64,000 nucleotides of DNA from Aromatoleum bremense. Lineage in GTDB: Bacteria > Pseudomonadota > Gammaproteobacteria > Burkholderiales > Rhodocyclaceae. The DNA lies in NCBI RefSeq assembly GCF_017894365.1, contig NZ_CP059467.1:2604001-2668000 (forward strand), written 5' to 3'. A model generated the notes under the pieces. That model made no database searches and was not told the DNA's origin. It saw only the letters and a program-made list of their open reading frames with translations. The stretch's first letter is position 1. Each line of letters starts with the position of its first letter. The position numbers and the translations under genes were made by a program. This document shows positions 7,955 to 17,893 of the stretch, in pieces.

Positions 7955-9442
7955 TCAACCCGAATTACTGCGAGTCCCTCGCTCGCCGGAAGCTGTCGGG
8001 CCGAAATGTTCCCACCCGCCGCCGAGTGCCTTGAAGAGGTCGAGCGCGGCGGACAGGCGCGCGAAGCGCAGCTGCGCGAGCTGGTCCTGCGCCTGGAACA
8101 GCGTGCGCTGCGCGTCGAGCACCGCGAGGAGGTCGTCGGCGCCTTCACGGTAGCGCAGTTCGGCGAGCCGCAGGGCGCGCGCCGCCTCGTCGCGGATCAG
8201 CTGCTGGGTGTCTTCCTGGCGACGGTTGCGGTCGACATTGCCGAGGGCGTCCTCGACCTCCTTCAGCGCGGTGAAGATTGCGGCGCGGTAGTTTTCGACG
8301 AATTCGCGCCGGCGCGAGCGCGCCGCCTCGACGTCGCCGCGCAGGCGCCCGCCGTCGAACAGCGTCTGCGCGAGGCTCGCGGTGAGCGCGACGCTGTTCG
8401 ACGGATTCGCGAGCGACAGCAGCGCCGTGCTCGCGAGGCCGGCCGAGCCGGAAAGCTGCACCGACGGCAAGAGCGCGGCGCGCGCGGCGGCGACGTCGGC
8501 GTCCGCCCCGGCGAGCTGCGCTTCGGCACTGGCGAGGTCCGGGCGGCGCACCAGCAGGTCGGCAGGCAGGCCCGGGGCGACTTCGGGAATCGCGAGCGCA
8601 GCGAGCGTTTCGCCGTTGACGCCGAAGTCCTGCGGGACGCGGCCGAGCAGCACCGCGAGCGCGGTGAGCGTCTGGCGCTCCTGATTTTCGAGCGGCAGCA
8701 GCGCGGCGCGCTGCGCGAGCACGGTGCCGCGCTGGCGGCTGATGTCGAGCGCGGAGGCCGCACCGTTGCGATAGCGGGCCTCGACGATGTTGAACACGCG
8801 CTCGGCGATCGCGAGGTTGTCGCGGGCGATGTCGAGGCGGGTGCGGGTTGTGAGCAGCTGGAAATACGTGTTCGCGACGCCGGCGACGAGCGTCAGCCGC
8901 ACCGCCTCGAAGTCGTGGCGGGTCGCCGCAAGGCTCGCGCCGGCGCCAGCGACGCCCGCAGCGAGCCGGCCCCACAGGTCGACCTCGTAGCTGATCGCGA
9001 GGCTCGCGCCCGACGATTCGCTGTCGATGGCACGTCCTCTCGCGGGGTCGGTGCGCCGCCAGTCGGTGTCGCCGCCGACGCTTGCGAACGGCAGCAGCGA
9101 CGCGCCGGCCGCGCGCAGCTGAATCTCGGCCTGGCGCACGCGTTCCGCCGCGATGCGGAAATCGGGGCTGCCGGCGAGCGCCTCGTCGATCAGGCTTTCG
9201 AGCTGGCGCGACGAAAAACTGCGCCACCAGCCAGCGCCCGGTTGCATCGCGACGGCGGGCACGGGCTCGGACCAGCCCGGCGGCATCGTCAGCCCGGGCC
9301 GCGTCGCCGGTTCGGTGATCGCGCAGCCGGTGACGAGCAGCGCAACGGCTGCGAGGAGCAAAGTGCGCCGCCGGCGCAGGCCGGCTTGGGACGAGCTGCC
9401 GCGCGGCGCGGGAAAGGAGGATGAGGGCATCGAGAATGTCAT
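7955..9442 (-). CDS. TolC-like outer membrane efflux lipoprotein (NodT family)
   Basis: Outer-membrane channel of a tripartite exporter, 495 residues. The N-terminus carries a hydrophobic signal followed by a lipobox-like LLVTGCA (Cys near residue 40), so it is probably lipid-anchored. Two OEP repeats follow, with hallmark segments YEVDLWGRL (about 155) and [12 protein letters not shown] (about 305), and ALKEVEDAL near 420. The ATG at 9442 overlaps the MacB stop (ATGA), making it the last gene of the macA-macB-tolC operon. A second in-frame ATG four codons later is also possible. Substrate is unknown; macrolides, siderophores or peptides are typical of the family. Confidence 0.92.
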   Translation of the reverse strand: MTFSMPSSSFPAPRGSSSQAGLRRRRTLLLAAVALLVTGCAITEPATRPGLTMPPGWSEPVPAVAMQPGAGWWRSFSSRQLESLIDEALAGSPDFRIAAERVRQAEIQLRAAGASLLPFASVGGDTDWRRTDPARGRAIDSESSGASLAISYEVDLWGRLAAGVAGAGASLAATRHDFEAVRLTLVAGVANTYFQLLTTRTRLDIARDNLAIAERVFNIVEARYRNGAASALDISRQRGTVLAQRAALLPLENQERQTLTALAVLLGRVPQDFGVNGETLAALAIPEVAPGLPADLLVRRPDLASAEAQLAGADADVAAARAALLPSVQLSGSAGLASTALLSLANPSNSVALTASLAQTLFDGGRLRGDVEAARSRRREFVENYRAAIFTALKEVEDALGNVDRNRRQEDTQQLIRDEAARALRLAELRYREGADDLLAVLDAQRTLFQAQDQLAQLRFARLSAALDLFKALGGGWEHFGPTASGERGTRSNSG

Positions 9443-11427
9443 TCCGAGGCGAGCGCGATGACCGGATCGAGGCGGGCCGCCTTGCGTGCCGGCAGGTAGC
9501 CGAAGACGAGGCCGGTTGCGAAGGCACAGCCGAATGCGAGCAGCACCGGCGGAGCCGAGTAGACGATCGGCGTGTCGAAGGCTTCGATGATCGCCGCGGC
9601 ACCGAGGCCGACGACGACGCCGATGACGCCGCCGAGCGCCGAGACGACGAGCGCCTCGATGAGGAACTGCTGCAGGATGTTCTTCATCCGCGCGCCGGTC
9701 GCCATGCGGATGCCGATCTCGCGGGTGCGCTCGGTCACCGACACCAGCATGATGTTCATGACGCCAATGCCGCCGACGAGCAGCGAGATCGCGGCGACGG
9801 TGCCGAGCAGCACCGTCAGGGTGTTCTGCGTTTCGGACACGCTCTCGATGACCGACGCCATGTTGCGGATCTGGAAGTCCTCGACGCCGCTGTGGCGCGC
9901 CTGCAGCAACTCGTGCACCGCCGCCTGCGTGTCGTCGATCTGCGCGACGTCCTCGACCGCGACGGTGGCGCTGCGCAGGTGCCGTTGGCCGAACAGCCGC
10001 AGGCTGCCGGTCGAGTACGGCACGAAGATCACGTCGTCCTGGTCCGAGCCCCATGGCGTCGCGCCCATCGGACCCATGACGCCGACGACCTGGAACATGA
10101 TGCTGTTGACGAGCACGAACTCGCCGACCGGATCAGCGTCGCCGAACAGCGCATTCGCGACCGTCTGGCCGAGCACCGCGACGGTCGCGTAGCGACGCTC
10201 GTCGGTGGCGCTGAAGAATGTGCCGCGGGCGATCGGCCAGTCGCGCGCGAGCGTGAAGTCGGCGCCGGTCGCGTTCGCGGAAGTGCGGTGATCGGCGTTG
10301 CCGGAGCGGATCGTTACCGTCGAGCTCTGTTCGGGCACCGCGGCGAGCACGTTTGGCAGGTCGCGGATCGCACGCACGTCGTCGAGCACGAGCGTCGCCG
10401 TGGTGTCGCGGCCGCGCTGGTTCGGCGCGCCGGGGCGCACCGTCAGCAGATTGGTCCCCATCGAGCTGATGCGGTCGACGACGTCCTGCTTCGCCCCGTC
10501 GCCGATCGCGAGCATCGCGATCACCGCGGCGACGCCGATGACGATGCCAAGCAGCGTCAGCGCGGCGCGAAAGATGTTCGCGCGTAGCGCCCGCAGCGCG
10601 GTCCGGCCGGCCTCGACGATGTCGGACAGCGGCGACGTGCGATCGACGTGCGGCGCGAAGTCGGGCTCGACGCCGGGGCGCGGACGGGGGCCGGCGTCGG
10701 CGACGATGTGGCCGTCGCGGATCTCGATGATGCGCTGCGCCTGCTCGGCGACCTCGCGCTCATGTGTGATCAGGATGATCGTGTGGCCGTCGGCGGACAG
10801 CTTGTTGAGCAGCTGCATGACTTCGGCGCCGCTCTTGCTGTCGAGCGCGCCGGTCGGTTCGTCGGCGAGGATCACGCGGCCGCCGTTCATCAGCGCACGC
10901 GCGATCGACACGCGCTGCTGCTGGCCGCCGGAGAGCTGGTTCGGCCGGTGCTCGGTGCGCTCGCCCAGGCCGAGCGACGCGAGCAGGCCGGTTGCGCGCG
11001 CGTGGCGTTCGGCCGGCGGCATGCCGGAATAGACCGCCGGCACTTCGACGTTTTCGCGCGCGCTCGCGCCGCCGATCAGGTTGTAGCTCTGGAACACGAA
11101 GCCGAACGTCTCGCGCCGCAGCCGCGCGAGGTCGTCGCGGTCGAACGCCGCGACGTCGCGGCCCATGAAGCGGTAGCTGCCGCTCGTCGGGCGGTCGAGG
11201 CAGCCGAGGATGTTCATCAGCGTCGATTTTCCCGAGCCTGAACTGCCGACGATGGCGACGAATTCGCCCGGCAGGATCGTCAGGTCGATGCCATGCAGTA
11301 CCTCGACGGCGAGCTCGCCGTTGCGGAACGTTTTCGTCACACCGGACAGTTCGATCAACGGCACGCCCGCGGACGTGCCGACTTTCGTGTCGGCGCCCAG
11401 CGCGCCGATGAACGGCTCGGTTTTCAT
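9439..11427 (-). CDS. macB: MacB-type ABC transporter, fused ATPase-permease
   Basis: A 662-residue inner-membrane exporter subunit. The ATPase comes first: Walker [10 protein letters not shown] at residues 61-69, signature LSGGQ near 160, Walker [13 protein letters not shown] near 180. A MacB permease domain follows: one membrane segment near 285 ([17 protein letters not shown]), a large periplasmic domain, and three C-terminal segments in an FtsX fold. It couples ATP hydrolysis to extrusion through the TolC-like channel. It overlaps both neighbours by 4 bp. Length and order are standard for MacB. Confidence 0.95.
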   Translation of the reverse strand: MKTEPFIGALGADTKVGTSAGVPLIELSGVTKTFRNGELAVEVLHGIDLTILPGEFVAIVGSSGSGKSTLMNILGCLDRPTSGSYRFMGRDVAAFDRDDLARLRRETFGFVFQSYNLIGGASARENVEVPAVYSGMPPAERHARATGLLASLGLGERTEHRPNQLSGGQQQRVSIARALMNGGRVILADEPTGALDSKSGAEVMQLLNKLSADGHTIILITHEREVAEQAQRIIEIRDGHIVADAGPRPRPGVEPDFAPHVDRTSPLSDIVEAGRTALRALRANIFRAALTLLGIVIGVAAVIAMLAIGDGAKQDVVDRISSMGTNLLTVRPGAPNQRGRDTTATLVLDDVRAIRDLPNVLAAVPEQSSTVTIRSGNADHRTSANATGADFTLARDWPIARGTFFSATDERRYATVAVLGQTVANALFGDADPVGEFVLVNSIMFQVVGVMGPMGATPWGSDQDDVIFVPYSTGSLRLFGQRHLRSATVAVEDVAQIDDTQAAVHELLQARHSGVEDFQIRNMASVIESVSETQNTLTVLLGTVAAISLLVGGIGVMNIMLVSVTERTREIGIRMATGARMKNILQQFLIEALVVSALGGVIGVVVGLGAAAIIEAFDTPIVYSAPPVLLAFGCAFATGLVFGYLPARKAARLDPVIALASE

Positions 11428-12692
11428 AGCCGCGGCGTGCGTCGCGCGGCGGCGGGGGCGTCGGTGCGCAGCGCCGCGCCGGAGACGACGCGGTCGCCTT
11501 CCTCGAGGCCGGACAGCACCTGGGCCTGGACGCGATTGCTGACCCCGACTTCAACGCGCCGCTCCTGCAGCGTGCCGTCGGCCGCCGCGACCCGGACGGT
11601 GCGATGGCGCGGCCCGGCGGTGCCGCTGGCCGGGCCGCGCGGGCGGGATGGGCGGGCTTCGCCACCGCCCGCTGCGTTGCCGCCGGCAGCCGTGCGCGTG
11701 ACCCGCGGCGCTGCGGTGGAAAATGCCGACATCGGCACCAGCAGCGCATCGCGCGCGGCGGCGACGACAAAGAACACTTGCGCCGTCATCTGCGTCATCA
11801 GCGCCTGCTCCGGGTTCGAGACGTCGAACAGCGCGTTGTAGAGCACGACGTTGTTCTGCACGACCGGCGTCGGCTCGATCTTGCGCAGCGTCCCCCGCCA
11901 GCGGCGCCCTTCGCCGCCGAGGGTCGTGAAGTAGGCGTCCATGCCGAGCGTGAGGCGGCTCACGTCCGCCTCGGAAACCTGCGTCTGCACGGTCATCGTC
12001 GACAGGTCGGCGACGCGCAGGATCACCGGCGCCTGCTGGCTGGCGATCAGCGTCTGACCCTGGCGCGCGGTGATCGACACGACGGTGCCGGTGATCGGCG
12101 CATAAATGCGCGCGTAGTTGAGGTTTGCCTCGTCGGCACGCAGGTTCGATTCGGTCTGGTCGATCTGCGCCTTGAGCGCCTCGACCTGCGCCTGCGCGCC
12201 GAGTTGCGTCGCTTCGGCCGTCTGCAGCGCGTCGGCGGTGGTCGCGTCTTCCGCCATCAGGTTGCGTTGGCGCCGCAGCTGCAGGTCGGCGAGTCGCCGG
12301 TCGGATTCGCGCTGCATCAGCTGCGCACGCAGGTTGCGCAGCTGCGCGCGCGTCGCATCGACGCGGCTCTGCAGCACGATCGGGTCGATCTCGGCGAGCA
12401 GTTCGCCGGCTTTCACTTCCGAGCCGACTTCGACGTGGATCTTCTTCAACTGCCCCGACACCTGCGCACCGACATCGACGTAGTCGCGCGGCTGCAGCAT
12501 GCCGGTCGCGGTCACGACATCCTCGATATCGCCGCGTGAGATGCTCGTGAACTGGTAACCGGACGCTTCGTCGGGCTTTGCGAGATATTTCGACCAGGCG
12601 AAATAACCCCCTGCGCCGAGCAGTGCGAGACTGAGCAATGCGATCGCAACGCGACGCCAGCGTCGCTTCGGGGAAGGTGCGGAGGGATTCAT
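11424..12692 (-). CDS. macA: MacA-type periplasmic adaptor (membrane fusion protein)
   Basis: A 422-residue HlyD/RND-type adaptor linking MacB to the outer-membrane channel. A basic N-terminus and membrane anchor (about residues 12-32) is followed by a barrel-sandwich segment ([19 protein letters not shown]), a long alpha-hairpin (about 95-205) and beta-barrel domains. I chose ATG at 12692 ([12 protein letters not shown]); the open frame extends 15 codons further but that extension has no signal character. The C-terminal region has a Gly/Arg/Pro-rich linker near residue 340-365. First gene of the operon; no regulator is adjacent. Confidence 0.93.
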   Translation of the reverse strand: MNPSAPSPKRRWRRVAIALLSLALLGAGGYFAWSKYLAKPDEASGYQFTSISRGDIEDVVTATGMLQPRDYVDVGAQVSGQLKKIHVEVGSEVKAGELLAEIDPIVLQSRVDATRAQLRNLRAQLMQRESDRRLADLQLRRQRNLMAEDATTADALQTAEATQLGAQAQVEALKAQIDQTESNLRADEANLNYARIYAPITGTVVSITARQGQTLIASQQAPVILRVADLSTMTVQTQVSEADVSRLTLGMDAYFTTLGGEGRRWRGTLRKIEPTPVVQNNVVLYNALFDVSNPEQALMTQMTAQVFFVVAAARDALLVPMSAFSTAAPRVTRTAAGGNAAGGGEARPSRPRGPASGTAGPRHRTVRVAAADGTLQERRVEVGVSNRVQAQVLSGLEEGDRVVSGAALRTDAPAAARRTPRL

Positions 12693-12933
12693 GTAGTGAC
12701 CGGACTCGGGGTTGCCTGCGCACAGTGTGCCGTGCATTCGATAAGGATTGCAGCCCGAAGAATACGGGAAGGCATGCCGCTGCTTTGTATCGTATTGCAG
12801 GCAGGGGTTCCCGCGCCGGAGCGGGGCGGGTGATTATGACATGCCGCCGGCGGGAGACCGGCGCGTGCGGCCGCGCGGACGGCGGCCGGGAGGTGTGGGC
12901 AGGCGGGGACGTAGTCGCCGCCGCGCCTGCCGG

Positions 12934-13350
12934 TCAGTTCTCGGGAACGGTGACGAAGCCCATTTTCTGGATGCCGGCGAGGCGCGCCGCGGACATCACT
13001 TCGGCGAGCTTCTGGTAGCGCGTCTCGCGGTCCGCGCGCAGGTGCAGCTCCGGCTGCACCGGGTTCGCCGCGGCCTCAGCGAAGCGTGCCTGCAGCTCGG
13101 CGTCGCTGATCCGGCGGTCGTTCCAGTACAGCGTGCCGGCCTCGTCGATCGCCAGCGTCACCGTTTCCGGCTTCTCGTTCGCCGCCGCGCTGGCCGCGTT
13201 CGGCAGATCGATCTTGACCGCATGGGTCAGTAGCGGGGCGGTGATCATGAACACGATCAGCAGCACCAGCATGACGTCGATCAGCGGCACCATGTTGATC
13301 TCGCTCATCGGGGCGCCGCGCCCTTCCTGGCTGAATCCGCCGAAAGCCAT
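12934..13350 (-). CDS. exbD: ExbD/TolR family biopolymer transport protein
   Basis: A 138-residue proton-channel subunit of the TonB energising complex. The single N-terminal membrane helix (PLIDVMLVLLIVFMITAPLL, about 22-41) contains the conserved channel Asp. A periplasmic domain follows. Its ATG shares one base with the ExbB stop (TGATG). With exbB and tonB immediately upstream, a TonB rather than Tol role is favoured. Confidence 0.93.
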   Translation of the reverse strand: MAFGGFSQEGRGAPMSEINMVPLIDVMLVLLIVFMITAPLLTHAVKIDLPNAASAAANEKPETVTLAIDEAGTLYWNDRRISDAELQARFAEAAANPVQPELHLRADRETRYQKLAEVMSAARLAGIQKMGFVTVPEN

Positions 13351-14129
13351 CACGCGGCTCCCGGTGTCGGCACGCGCAGCTGGACCGGCGCCGCGCCGCG
13401 GGCAGTTGTGCTGGCGCCCGCGGCCATGTCGCCGGTCGGTGCGCTCGCCAGCCGCGTGCCGGTCGTGAACCAGGCGTGCAGGTCGTGTGCGAACGCGTCG
13501 AGTTCGGAAAGCTCGAGGCGGTTTGCGCGGGTGAACGTGTTGAACGCGAGAACCGCCGGGATCGCGACGAACAGGCCGAACGCGGTCATGATCAAGGCCT
13601 CGCCGACCGGGCCGGCGACCTTGTCGAGCGTCGCCATCCCCGATGTGCTGATGCCGATCAGCGCGTGGTAGATGCCCCACACGGTGCCGAACAGGCCGAC
13701 GAAAGGCGCGGTCGAGCCGATCGACGCGAGCACCGTGAGGCCCGACTCGAGCTGCGCCGTCGACAGCGCGATCGACTTGCGCATCGCGCGGGTCACGAAC
13801 TCGTCGGCGTCGAGCTTGCCGCCCAGCGTGTCGTCGTGCGTGTGGCGGCGCAGATGTTCGGCGGCCGCCGCGCCCTGGCGCGCGAGCGCTTCGAACGGCG
13901 AATCGGGTGCCGCGCCGGACAGCCGCGCGAGGCCTTCGTCGAGATGCGGGGCGTTCCAGAACGCTTCGACGGCGTTGTCGAAGCGGCGGGCGCGGAACTG
14001 GCGCACGGTGCGGACCAGGATCAGATACCAGCTCGCCACCGACATCACGACGAGCGTGAAGGCGACGAGCTTGATGATGAGGTCGGATTGGCCCCACAGG
14101 TGCGCAAGGCCGAAAGTGTCGCTAGGCAT
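13350..14129 (-). CDS. exbB: ExbB/TolQ/MotA family proton channel protein
   Basis: A 259-residue inner-membrane protein with three predicted membrane segments: near residue 20-38 and two in the C-terminal half around GLFGTVWGIYHALIGIS and ALIMTAFGLFVAIPAVLAF, the conserved ExbB/TolQ signature. It forms the stator channel with ExbD that powers TonB. The start at 14129 (MPSDTFG) was chosen over an upstream frame extension because it places the gene 2 bp after the tonB stop. The tail beyond about 235 is Ala/Pro-rich. Confidence 0.93.
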   Translation of the reverse strand: MPSDTFGLAHLWGQSDLIIKLVAFTLVVMSVASWYLILVRTVRQFRARRFDNAVEAFWNAPHLDEGLARLSGAAPDSPFEALARQGAAAAEHLRRHTHDDTLGGKLDADEFVTRAMRKSIALSTAQLESGLTVLASIGSTAPFVGLFGTVWGIYHALIGISTSGMATLDKVAGPVGEALIMTAFGLFVAIPAVLAFNTFTRANRLELSELDAFAHDLHAWFTTGTRLASAPTGDMAAGASTTARGAAPVQLRVPTPGAA

Positions 14130-14131
14130 GT

Positions 14132-14983
14132 TCACAGTCCTTCGAGTTTGAAAATGATCGGCACGACGACCCACGCGTCGACATTGCGTCCGTCCTGCTT
14201 CGCGGGCACGAAGCGCCAGCGGGACACGGCGTTCTCGGCCGCGGTGTCAAGCCGGCGCGAGCCCGAGCTTGCAGAGAGTTCGATCTTGCCGGGCATGCCC
14301 TCGCCTGTCACGAAGACGCGCAGCATGACCTTGCCTTCCTCCCGCATCCTGCGCGACAGCGGCGGGTAGGCCGGCGGCGGATTGTTCAGGTAGGCGGCGT
14401 CGAAACGCGCGGCGACGGTCTCCGCCGGGCGGGAACGGACCGCGGGCTGCGGCGGCGCGGCGGGGGCCTCGGCAGGCGGGGCGGGAGTCCGGACGACGGG
14501 GGCGGGGGGCGTCGGCGGTTCGTCGTTGCTGACCGCAGTGGCGGAGTCCGTGAGCGGGACCGGGGGCGGCGTGACTTTCGCCGGCGCCGGCCGGCTTTGG
14601 CGCGGCGCCGCCTTGGGTGGCGCGGGCTGCGGCTTGCTGACTTCCGGTTTCGGCGGTGTCGGCAGGACGGGAGCCGGTGCCGCCATCGGGATCACCGCAG
14701 GAGGTTCGATCAGCGCGACGGTGATCGGCGGCTGCGGTGCTTCGGCGGGAGCCGGCTGAAATCGCGCGAACCCGATCGCCGCGGCAGCGTGCGCGAGCGC
14801 GACGAGCACGAGCATCAGGCGACGTTCGCGCCGGTTGCGTGCCTCGGGCCGAAGGGGCGACTGGCCTCCGGTCTTCAGGCGGGACCTTGTGGCCGGGCGC
14901 GGTGCGGCAGCCGGCTCGCGACGCGGTGCGGGATCCTGCCGGTCGAGGAACGAATCTGAGGGAAGGCTATGCGAGAGGTTCAT
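14132..14983 (-). CDS. tonB: TonB energy-transducing protein
   Basis: A 283-residue periplasm-spanning protein carrying energy to outer-membrane iron/haem receptors. The cytoplasmic N-terminus is basic; a membrane anchor lies near residues 52-72; a Pro/Ala/Lys-rich linker covers about 75-190; the TonB C-terminal domain has YPPLSRRMREEGKVMLRVFV near 210-230 and ends in WVVVPIIFKLEGL. The ATG at 14983 is the first plausible start; upstream codons in the same frame lack homology-like character. It lies 147 bp downstream of bfr, so it may have its own promoter or share the hemP one. Confidence 0.92.
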   Translation of the reverse strand: MNLSHSLPSDSFLDRQDPAPRREPAAAPRPATRSRLKTGGQSPLRPEARNRRERRLMLVLVALAHAAAAIGFARFQPAPAEAPQPPITVALIEPPAVIPMAAPAPVLPTPPKPEVSKPQPAPPKAAPRQSRPAPAKVTPPPVPLTDSATAVSNDEPPTPPAPVVRTPAPPAEAPAAPPQPAVRSRPAETVAARFDAAYLNNPPPAYPPLSRRMREEGKVMLRVFVTGEGMPGKIELSASSGSRRLDTAAENAVSRWRFVPAKQDGRNVDAWVVVPIIFKLEGL

Positions 14984-15130
14984 CGGGTCTGTTCCGCGCG
15001 TCTGCCCGGTACCTGGCGGATTCTGCGCGAGAACGGGCGGGAGTGGGTGTGGAGTGGAGGGGGAGGCCGGCCGCGCGCCAGTCGGGTGCCGGAGGGTACA
15101 GCACGTACCCCGGCCCGGCGGCAGTGGCAA

Positions 15131-15607
15131 CTAGCTGGAGCTTTCCATCTGCGACTGCAGGTAGTTCTGCAGGCCTACCTTGCCGATGAGCTCGAGCTGC
15201 GTTTCGAGATAGTCGATGTGCTCTTCGGTATCCTCGAGGAGCTCCTCGAACAGTTCGCGCGAAACGTAGTCCTGAGAGGTTTCACAGTACGCGATCATTT
15301 CGATGAGGTCGGTCCGCGCCGCCAATTCGAGCTTCAGGTCTCCTTCCAGGCACTCGGGGACGTTTTCGCCGACCAAGAGCTTGTTCAGATTCTGCAGATT
15401 CGGCAGCCCTTCGAGAAACAGCACGCGCCCGATGAGCTTGTCGGCGTGCTTCATTTCCTCGATCGATTCTTCGTACTCGTGATGACCGAGCCGCCCCAGG
15501 CCCCAGTTCTTGTACATGCGCGCATGCAGGAAGTACTGGTTGACGGCGGTGAGCTCGCTGGTCAGCTGCTTGTTGAGAAACTGGATGACTTTGACGTCGC
15601 CTTTCAT
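15131..15607 (-). CDS. bfr: Bacterioferritin
   Basis: A 158-residue haem-containing ferritin that oxidises and stores iron in a 24-mer shell. Ferroxidase ligands fit the family numbering: E18, E51 and H54 in the first half, with the haem-binding Met at M52, and ENV/EEHID segments later. GGAGG lies 6 bp before the ATG at 15607, which overlaps the bfd stop (ATGA). The order bfd-bfr and the neighbouring tonB system point to iron control. Confidence 0.97.
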   Translation of the reverse strand: MKGDVKVIQFLNKQLTSELTAVNQYFLHARMYKNWGLGRLGHHEYEESIEEMKHADKLIGRVLFLEGLPNLQNLNKLLVGENVPECLEGDLKLELAARTDLIEMIAYCETSQDYVSRELFEELLEDTEEHIDYLETQLELIGKVGLQNYLQSQMESSS

Positions 15608-15834
15608 AGGGCCTCCGCGGCAAACGAGAACGAGGACGCGACGACGGCGGGGGCCGGAGTCGCGGTCTGCTCTGCCAGCGCTGAACGCAGGCAATCGCGG
15701 GCGCACGTCGCGCAGCGGCCACATTCGCTCGCCACGCCGAGTTTCGTGCGCAGCTCGCGCAAGGTCGATGCGCCTTCGCTGACTGCCTGTTCGATGTGAC
15801 GATCCGTTACCGCGTTGCAGACGCAGACGTACAT
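15604..15834 (-). CDS. bfd: Bacterioferritin-associated ferredoxin
   Basis: A 76-residue BFD-type [2Fe-2S] protein that reduces bacterioferritin so stored iron can be released. The four cluster cysteines are C4, C6, C38 and C41 (CVC then CGRC), with an additional Cys at 44. The C-terminal 20 residues beyond the fold are Ala-rich. It is translationally coupled to bfr by a 4-bp overlap and lies 44 bp after hemP. Confidence 0.95.
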   Translation of the reverse strand: MYVCVCNAVTDRHIEQAVSEGASTLRELRTKLGVASECGRCATCARDCLRSALAEQTATPAPAVVASSFSFAAEAL

Positions 15835-15878
15835 AGTCTAGCCTCGTTATTCCGTTTGTTCGCCCGCTTGCCGCAGGA

Positions 15879-16085
15879 TCACTTTGTCAAGATAAGTTTC
15901 CCCGCGCGGGTCGCGCGCAGGACGTAATGCATTCCGTCGTGGTCGATCGTCACGCTCGGACGCCCGAGCAGCAGCTGGGCGCTCGGGATCGCCTGCGGGT
16001 GCTGTTCCGTCGTGCTTCCCCGCGATGCCCCTTCAACCGGATGGAGGTGCGTGGCTCGCGGCGGGAGGGAGAGCTCGTTTGGCAT
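15879..16085 (-). CDS. hemP: Hemin uptake protein HemP/HmuP
   Basis: A 68-residue small protein of the HemP family, implicated in haem uptake or its regulation in betaproteobacteria. The conserved core is C-terminal: [20 protein letters not shown] then a terminal GKLILTK. The only ATG is at 16085; no ribosome-binding site precedes it, and a TATATT lies only 5 bp upstream, so the mRNA may be leaderless or the promoter may be elsewhere. A Fur-box-like palindrome covers the upstream region. It heads the iron cluster. Confidence 0.9.
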   Translation of the reverse strand: MPNELSLPPRATHLHPVEGASRGSTTEQHPQAIPSAQLLLGRPSVTIDHDGMHYVLRATRAGKLILTK

Positions 16086-16094
16086 GTTTTAATA

Positions 16095-16119
16095 TAACGA
16101 ATAGGAACGATTCGCATTA
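16095..16119 (-). promoter_or_regulatory. Fur-box-like operator upstream of hemP
   Basis: Read on the minus strand, the region contains taatgcgaatcgttcctat followed by tcgtta. It matches the AT-rich, NAT-triplet style of Fur boxes (aatgNgaatNgttcNNatt type) and lies 10 bp before the hemP ATG. Given the hemP-bfd-bfr-tonB-exbBD gene set, iron-dependent repression by Fur is the natural reading. The match was made by eye, not scored. Confidence 0.6.
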
Positions 16120-16227
16120 CAACATTGCCTGCCGGATCGGTCAAGCGTCTTGCGTATCTTGCGGGGAAATCGGGGCACCTCGCGCTTTGCGGCCGTGATT
16201 CGAGCCGATGCGCAGGGAGAGCGGCGC

Positions 16228-16653
16228 TCAGGGAAGCTTGAGCAGCACTTTCATGTGGGGATCCGCATCGGCGGCCGACAGATAACCGATCAGGTTCGGG
16301 TCGGTCATGAGGCGCGCGCCAAGTTCGCGGACGTTTTCAGCTTGCTGCGGCGGCAGCGCGCGGCCCGTGAAAACCATGCGTGACCAGTAGGCGCGGATCT
16401 GGCTCGGGTTCTTGCCGGTGAGTTGCTCGTAGAAACGGTCCCGCACCCTGCCCGCCGGCAGGTCGACAAGTGCGACCGGTGTCCCGTCGGGCAGGCTGCG
16501 GGTGCGCCCGAGATACAGCTGCTCGGCCTGCTGTCGTGACAATTCGCCAATTCTGCCGTCGGCGCTGGTGACGATGACGATCTGCGCCGCGGCGAGCGGG
16601 GCGAACAGCGCCAGGGCCGCCGTGACGAGAATTCCGAGGGGGATGCGCTTCAC
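16228..16653 (-). CDS. PstS-like periplasmic phosphate-binding-family protein
   Basis: A 141-residue secreted protein: N-terminal signal peptide (LGILVTAALALFAPLAAAQ, cleavage after AAA near residue 23), then a short periplasmic binding-protein-like domain with the stretch IRAYWSRMVFTGR, typical of small PstS-like proteins associated with signalling genes. It is about half the length of a transport PstS and has no permease nearby. Start codon is GTG at 16653. It lies 10 bp after the porin-like gene in the same operon as the GGDEF/EAL protein, so a ligand-sensing rather than transport role is plausible. Confidence 0.8.
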   Translation of the reverse strand: MKRIPLGILVTAALALFAPLAAAQIVIVTSADGRIGELSRQQAEQLYLGRTRSLPDGTPVALVDLPAGRVRDRFYEQLTGKNPSQIRAYWSRMVFTGRALPPQQAENVRELGARLMTDPNLIGYLSAADADPHMKVLLKLP

Positions 16654-16663
16654 CTGGATCGTC

Positions 16664-17893
16664 TCAGAAAGTCAGGTCGAGCGAGAGGCTGAACGTGTTC
16701 GCCGTATTTCCCGCGATTCGGGCAGCCTGCATATTGCCGCGCGGGAAGTAGGACCCCCAGGCGTTGCGATCCAGCCGGGCGTGAGTGAATTCTGCCTTGA
16801 GCGCGGTGGTGGGCGAGACGTCCCAGCGTCCCCCGGCGGTGATGCTGCGCTGAGCGTTGTTGCGCGAGGTCAGGTACGCCTTCCAGCCTGCATCGAGCGC
16901 TGGGAAGGACGCCGGAATCGTTGCCCTGGCGATCGGTTCGTCGAGGATCTGACGCGCGAACGAGACGTAGGGCGTCAGCGCGCCGAAGCGCCTGCCGGCG
17001 CTCAGGTACCACGCGCTCGAACTCGTCACGTAGCGGTCGGCTCGCCGGCGCACATATTCGCCGATGACCTGCCAGCGGCCGTCGTCCCATTGCAGCCCGA
17101 CCGAAGTGAAACTCGTCCTGCCGTCGTCGCCCGACAGATCGCTTGTCACGCCGCCCAGTCCGACCGCGGCAAGGCCTGCGGTGAGCGCGGCATGCTGGGC
17201 GCCGTGGCGCTTGAGCATGAATCGTGCGTTGGCGCGTCCGAGATGCAGCGAAAGATCGCCCCGCGTCAGCACTAGACCGAGGCCCCAGGTCTCGTCGAGC
17301 CGCGCCCTGCCCTGCAGAAACGAGATCGCGCTGCGGCCGTAATAGGGGTGGAATTCGGCGTCCAGGTCGCCGATCCGAGCATGGTAGATGAAATCGATGC
17401 CGTCGAGGTCGTTGAACGGATTGAGGCCGTACACTTCGACGGGCGGGCGCACCCAGGGATTCGAGTAGTTCACGTACAGCGAATCCGACAGCATGAAGAA
17501 CGGCGCACGGACCCGGCCCACGCGTACCGACAGACCGGGCGCGAGCGTCTGGCGGAAGAAAGCGAGCGTGACCCGCGGGTCGTAGCTGTTCGTCCCGTCC
17601 TCCATGACGAGGGCCTGCAGCGTGACGTCGTTGTCGGCCAGAAGCCGCAGGCTCGCCTGCAGGCCCAGCAGCGAGTCGGGGCTGAAGTCCGGATCGCTGC
17701 TGCTGCTGGGGTAATTGACGCCGTAACGCGTGAACCACATGTCGCGGCGGTCGGTGGTCACGGCGCCGAGCGTCGCGAAACCCGACAGTTCGGGCTTCAT
17801 CGGGTCGGCCGCGGCGCTGTCCGTCGCGCGAAGGGTCACGGACAGCAGCAACAGCAGGAGGAAGCGTGCGCAATGCAGAGGGCGGACGATCAT
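16664..17893 (-). CDS. Porin-like outer-membrane beta-barrel protein
   Basis: A 409-residue exported protein. A signal peptide occupies about residues 1-28 (hydrophobic FLLLLLLSVTL, then AAA). The rest alternates short polar/aromatic strands and ends with the outer-membrane sorting pattern TFSLSLDLTF (terminal Phe), as in 16-18-strand porins. The ATG at 17893 overlaps the GGDEF/EAL stop (ATGA), showing tight coupling. Substrate is unknown. Placement between a c-di-GMP protein and a PstS-like protein is unusual for a general porin. Confidence 0.8.
   Translation of the reverse strand: MIVRPLHCARFLLLLLLSVTLRATDSAAADPMKPELSGFATLGAVTTDRRDMWFTRYGVNYPSSSSDPDFSPDSLLGLQASLRLLADNDVTLQALVMEDGTNSYDPRVTLAFFRQTLAPGLSVRVGRVRAPFFMLSDSLYVNYSNPWVRPPVEVYGLNPFNDLDGIDFIYHARIGDLDAEFHPYYGRSAISFLQGRARLDETWGLGLVLTRGDLSLHLGRANARFMLKRHGAQHAALTAGLAAVGLGGVTSDLSGDDGRTSFTSVGLQWDDGRWQVIGEYVRRRADRYVTSSSAWYLSAGRRFGALTPYVSFARQILDEPIARATIPASFPALDAGWKAYLTSRNNAQRSITAGGRWDVSPTTALKAEFTHARLDRNAWGSYFPRGNMQAARIAGNTANTFSLSLDLTF

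Noticed and set aside
7946..9424. A 492-codon plus-strand open frame
   Set aside because: It is antisense to the TolC-like gene and has no domain signature.
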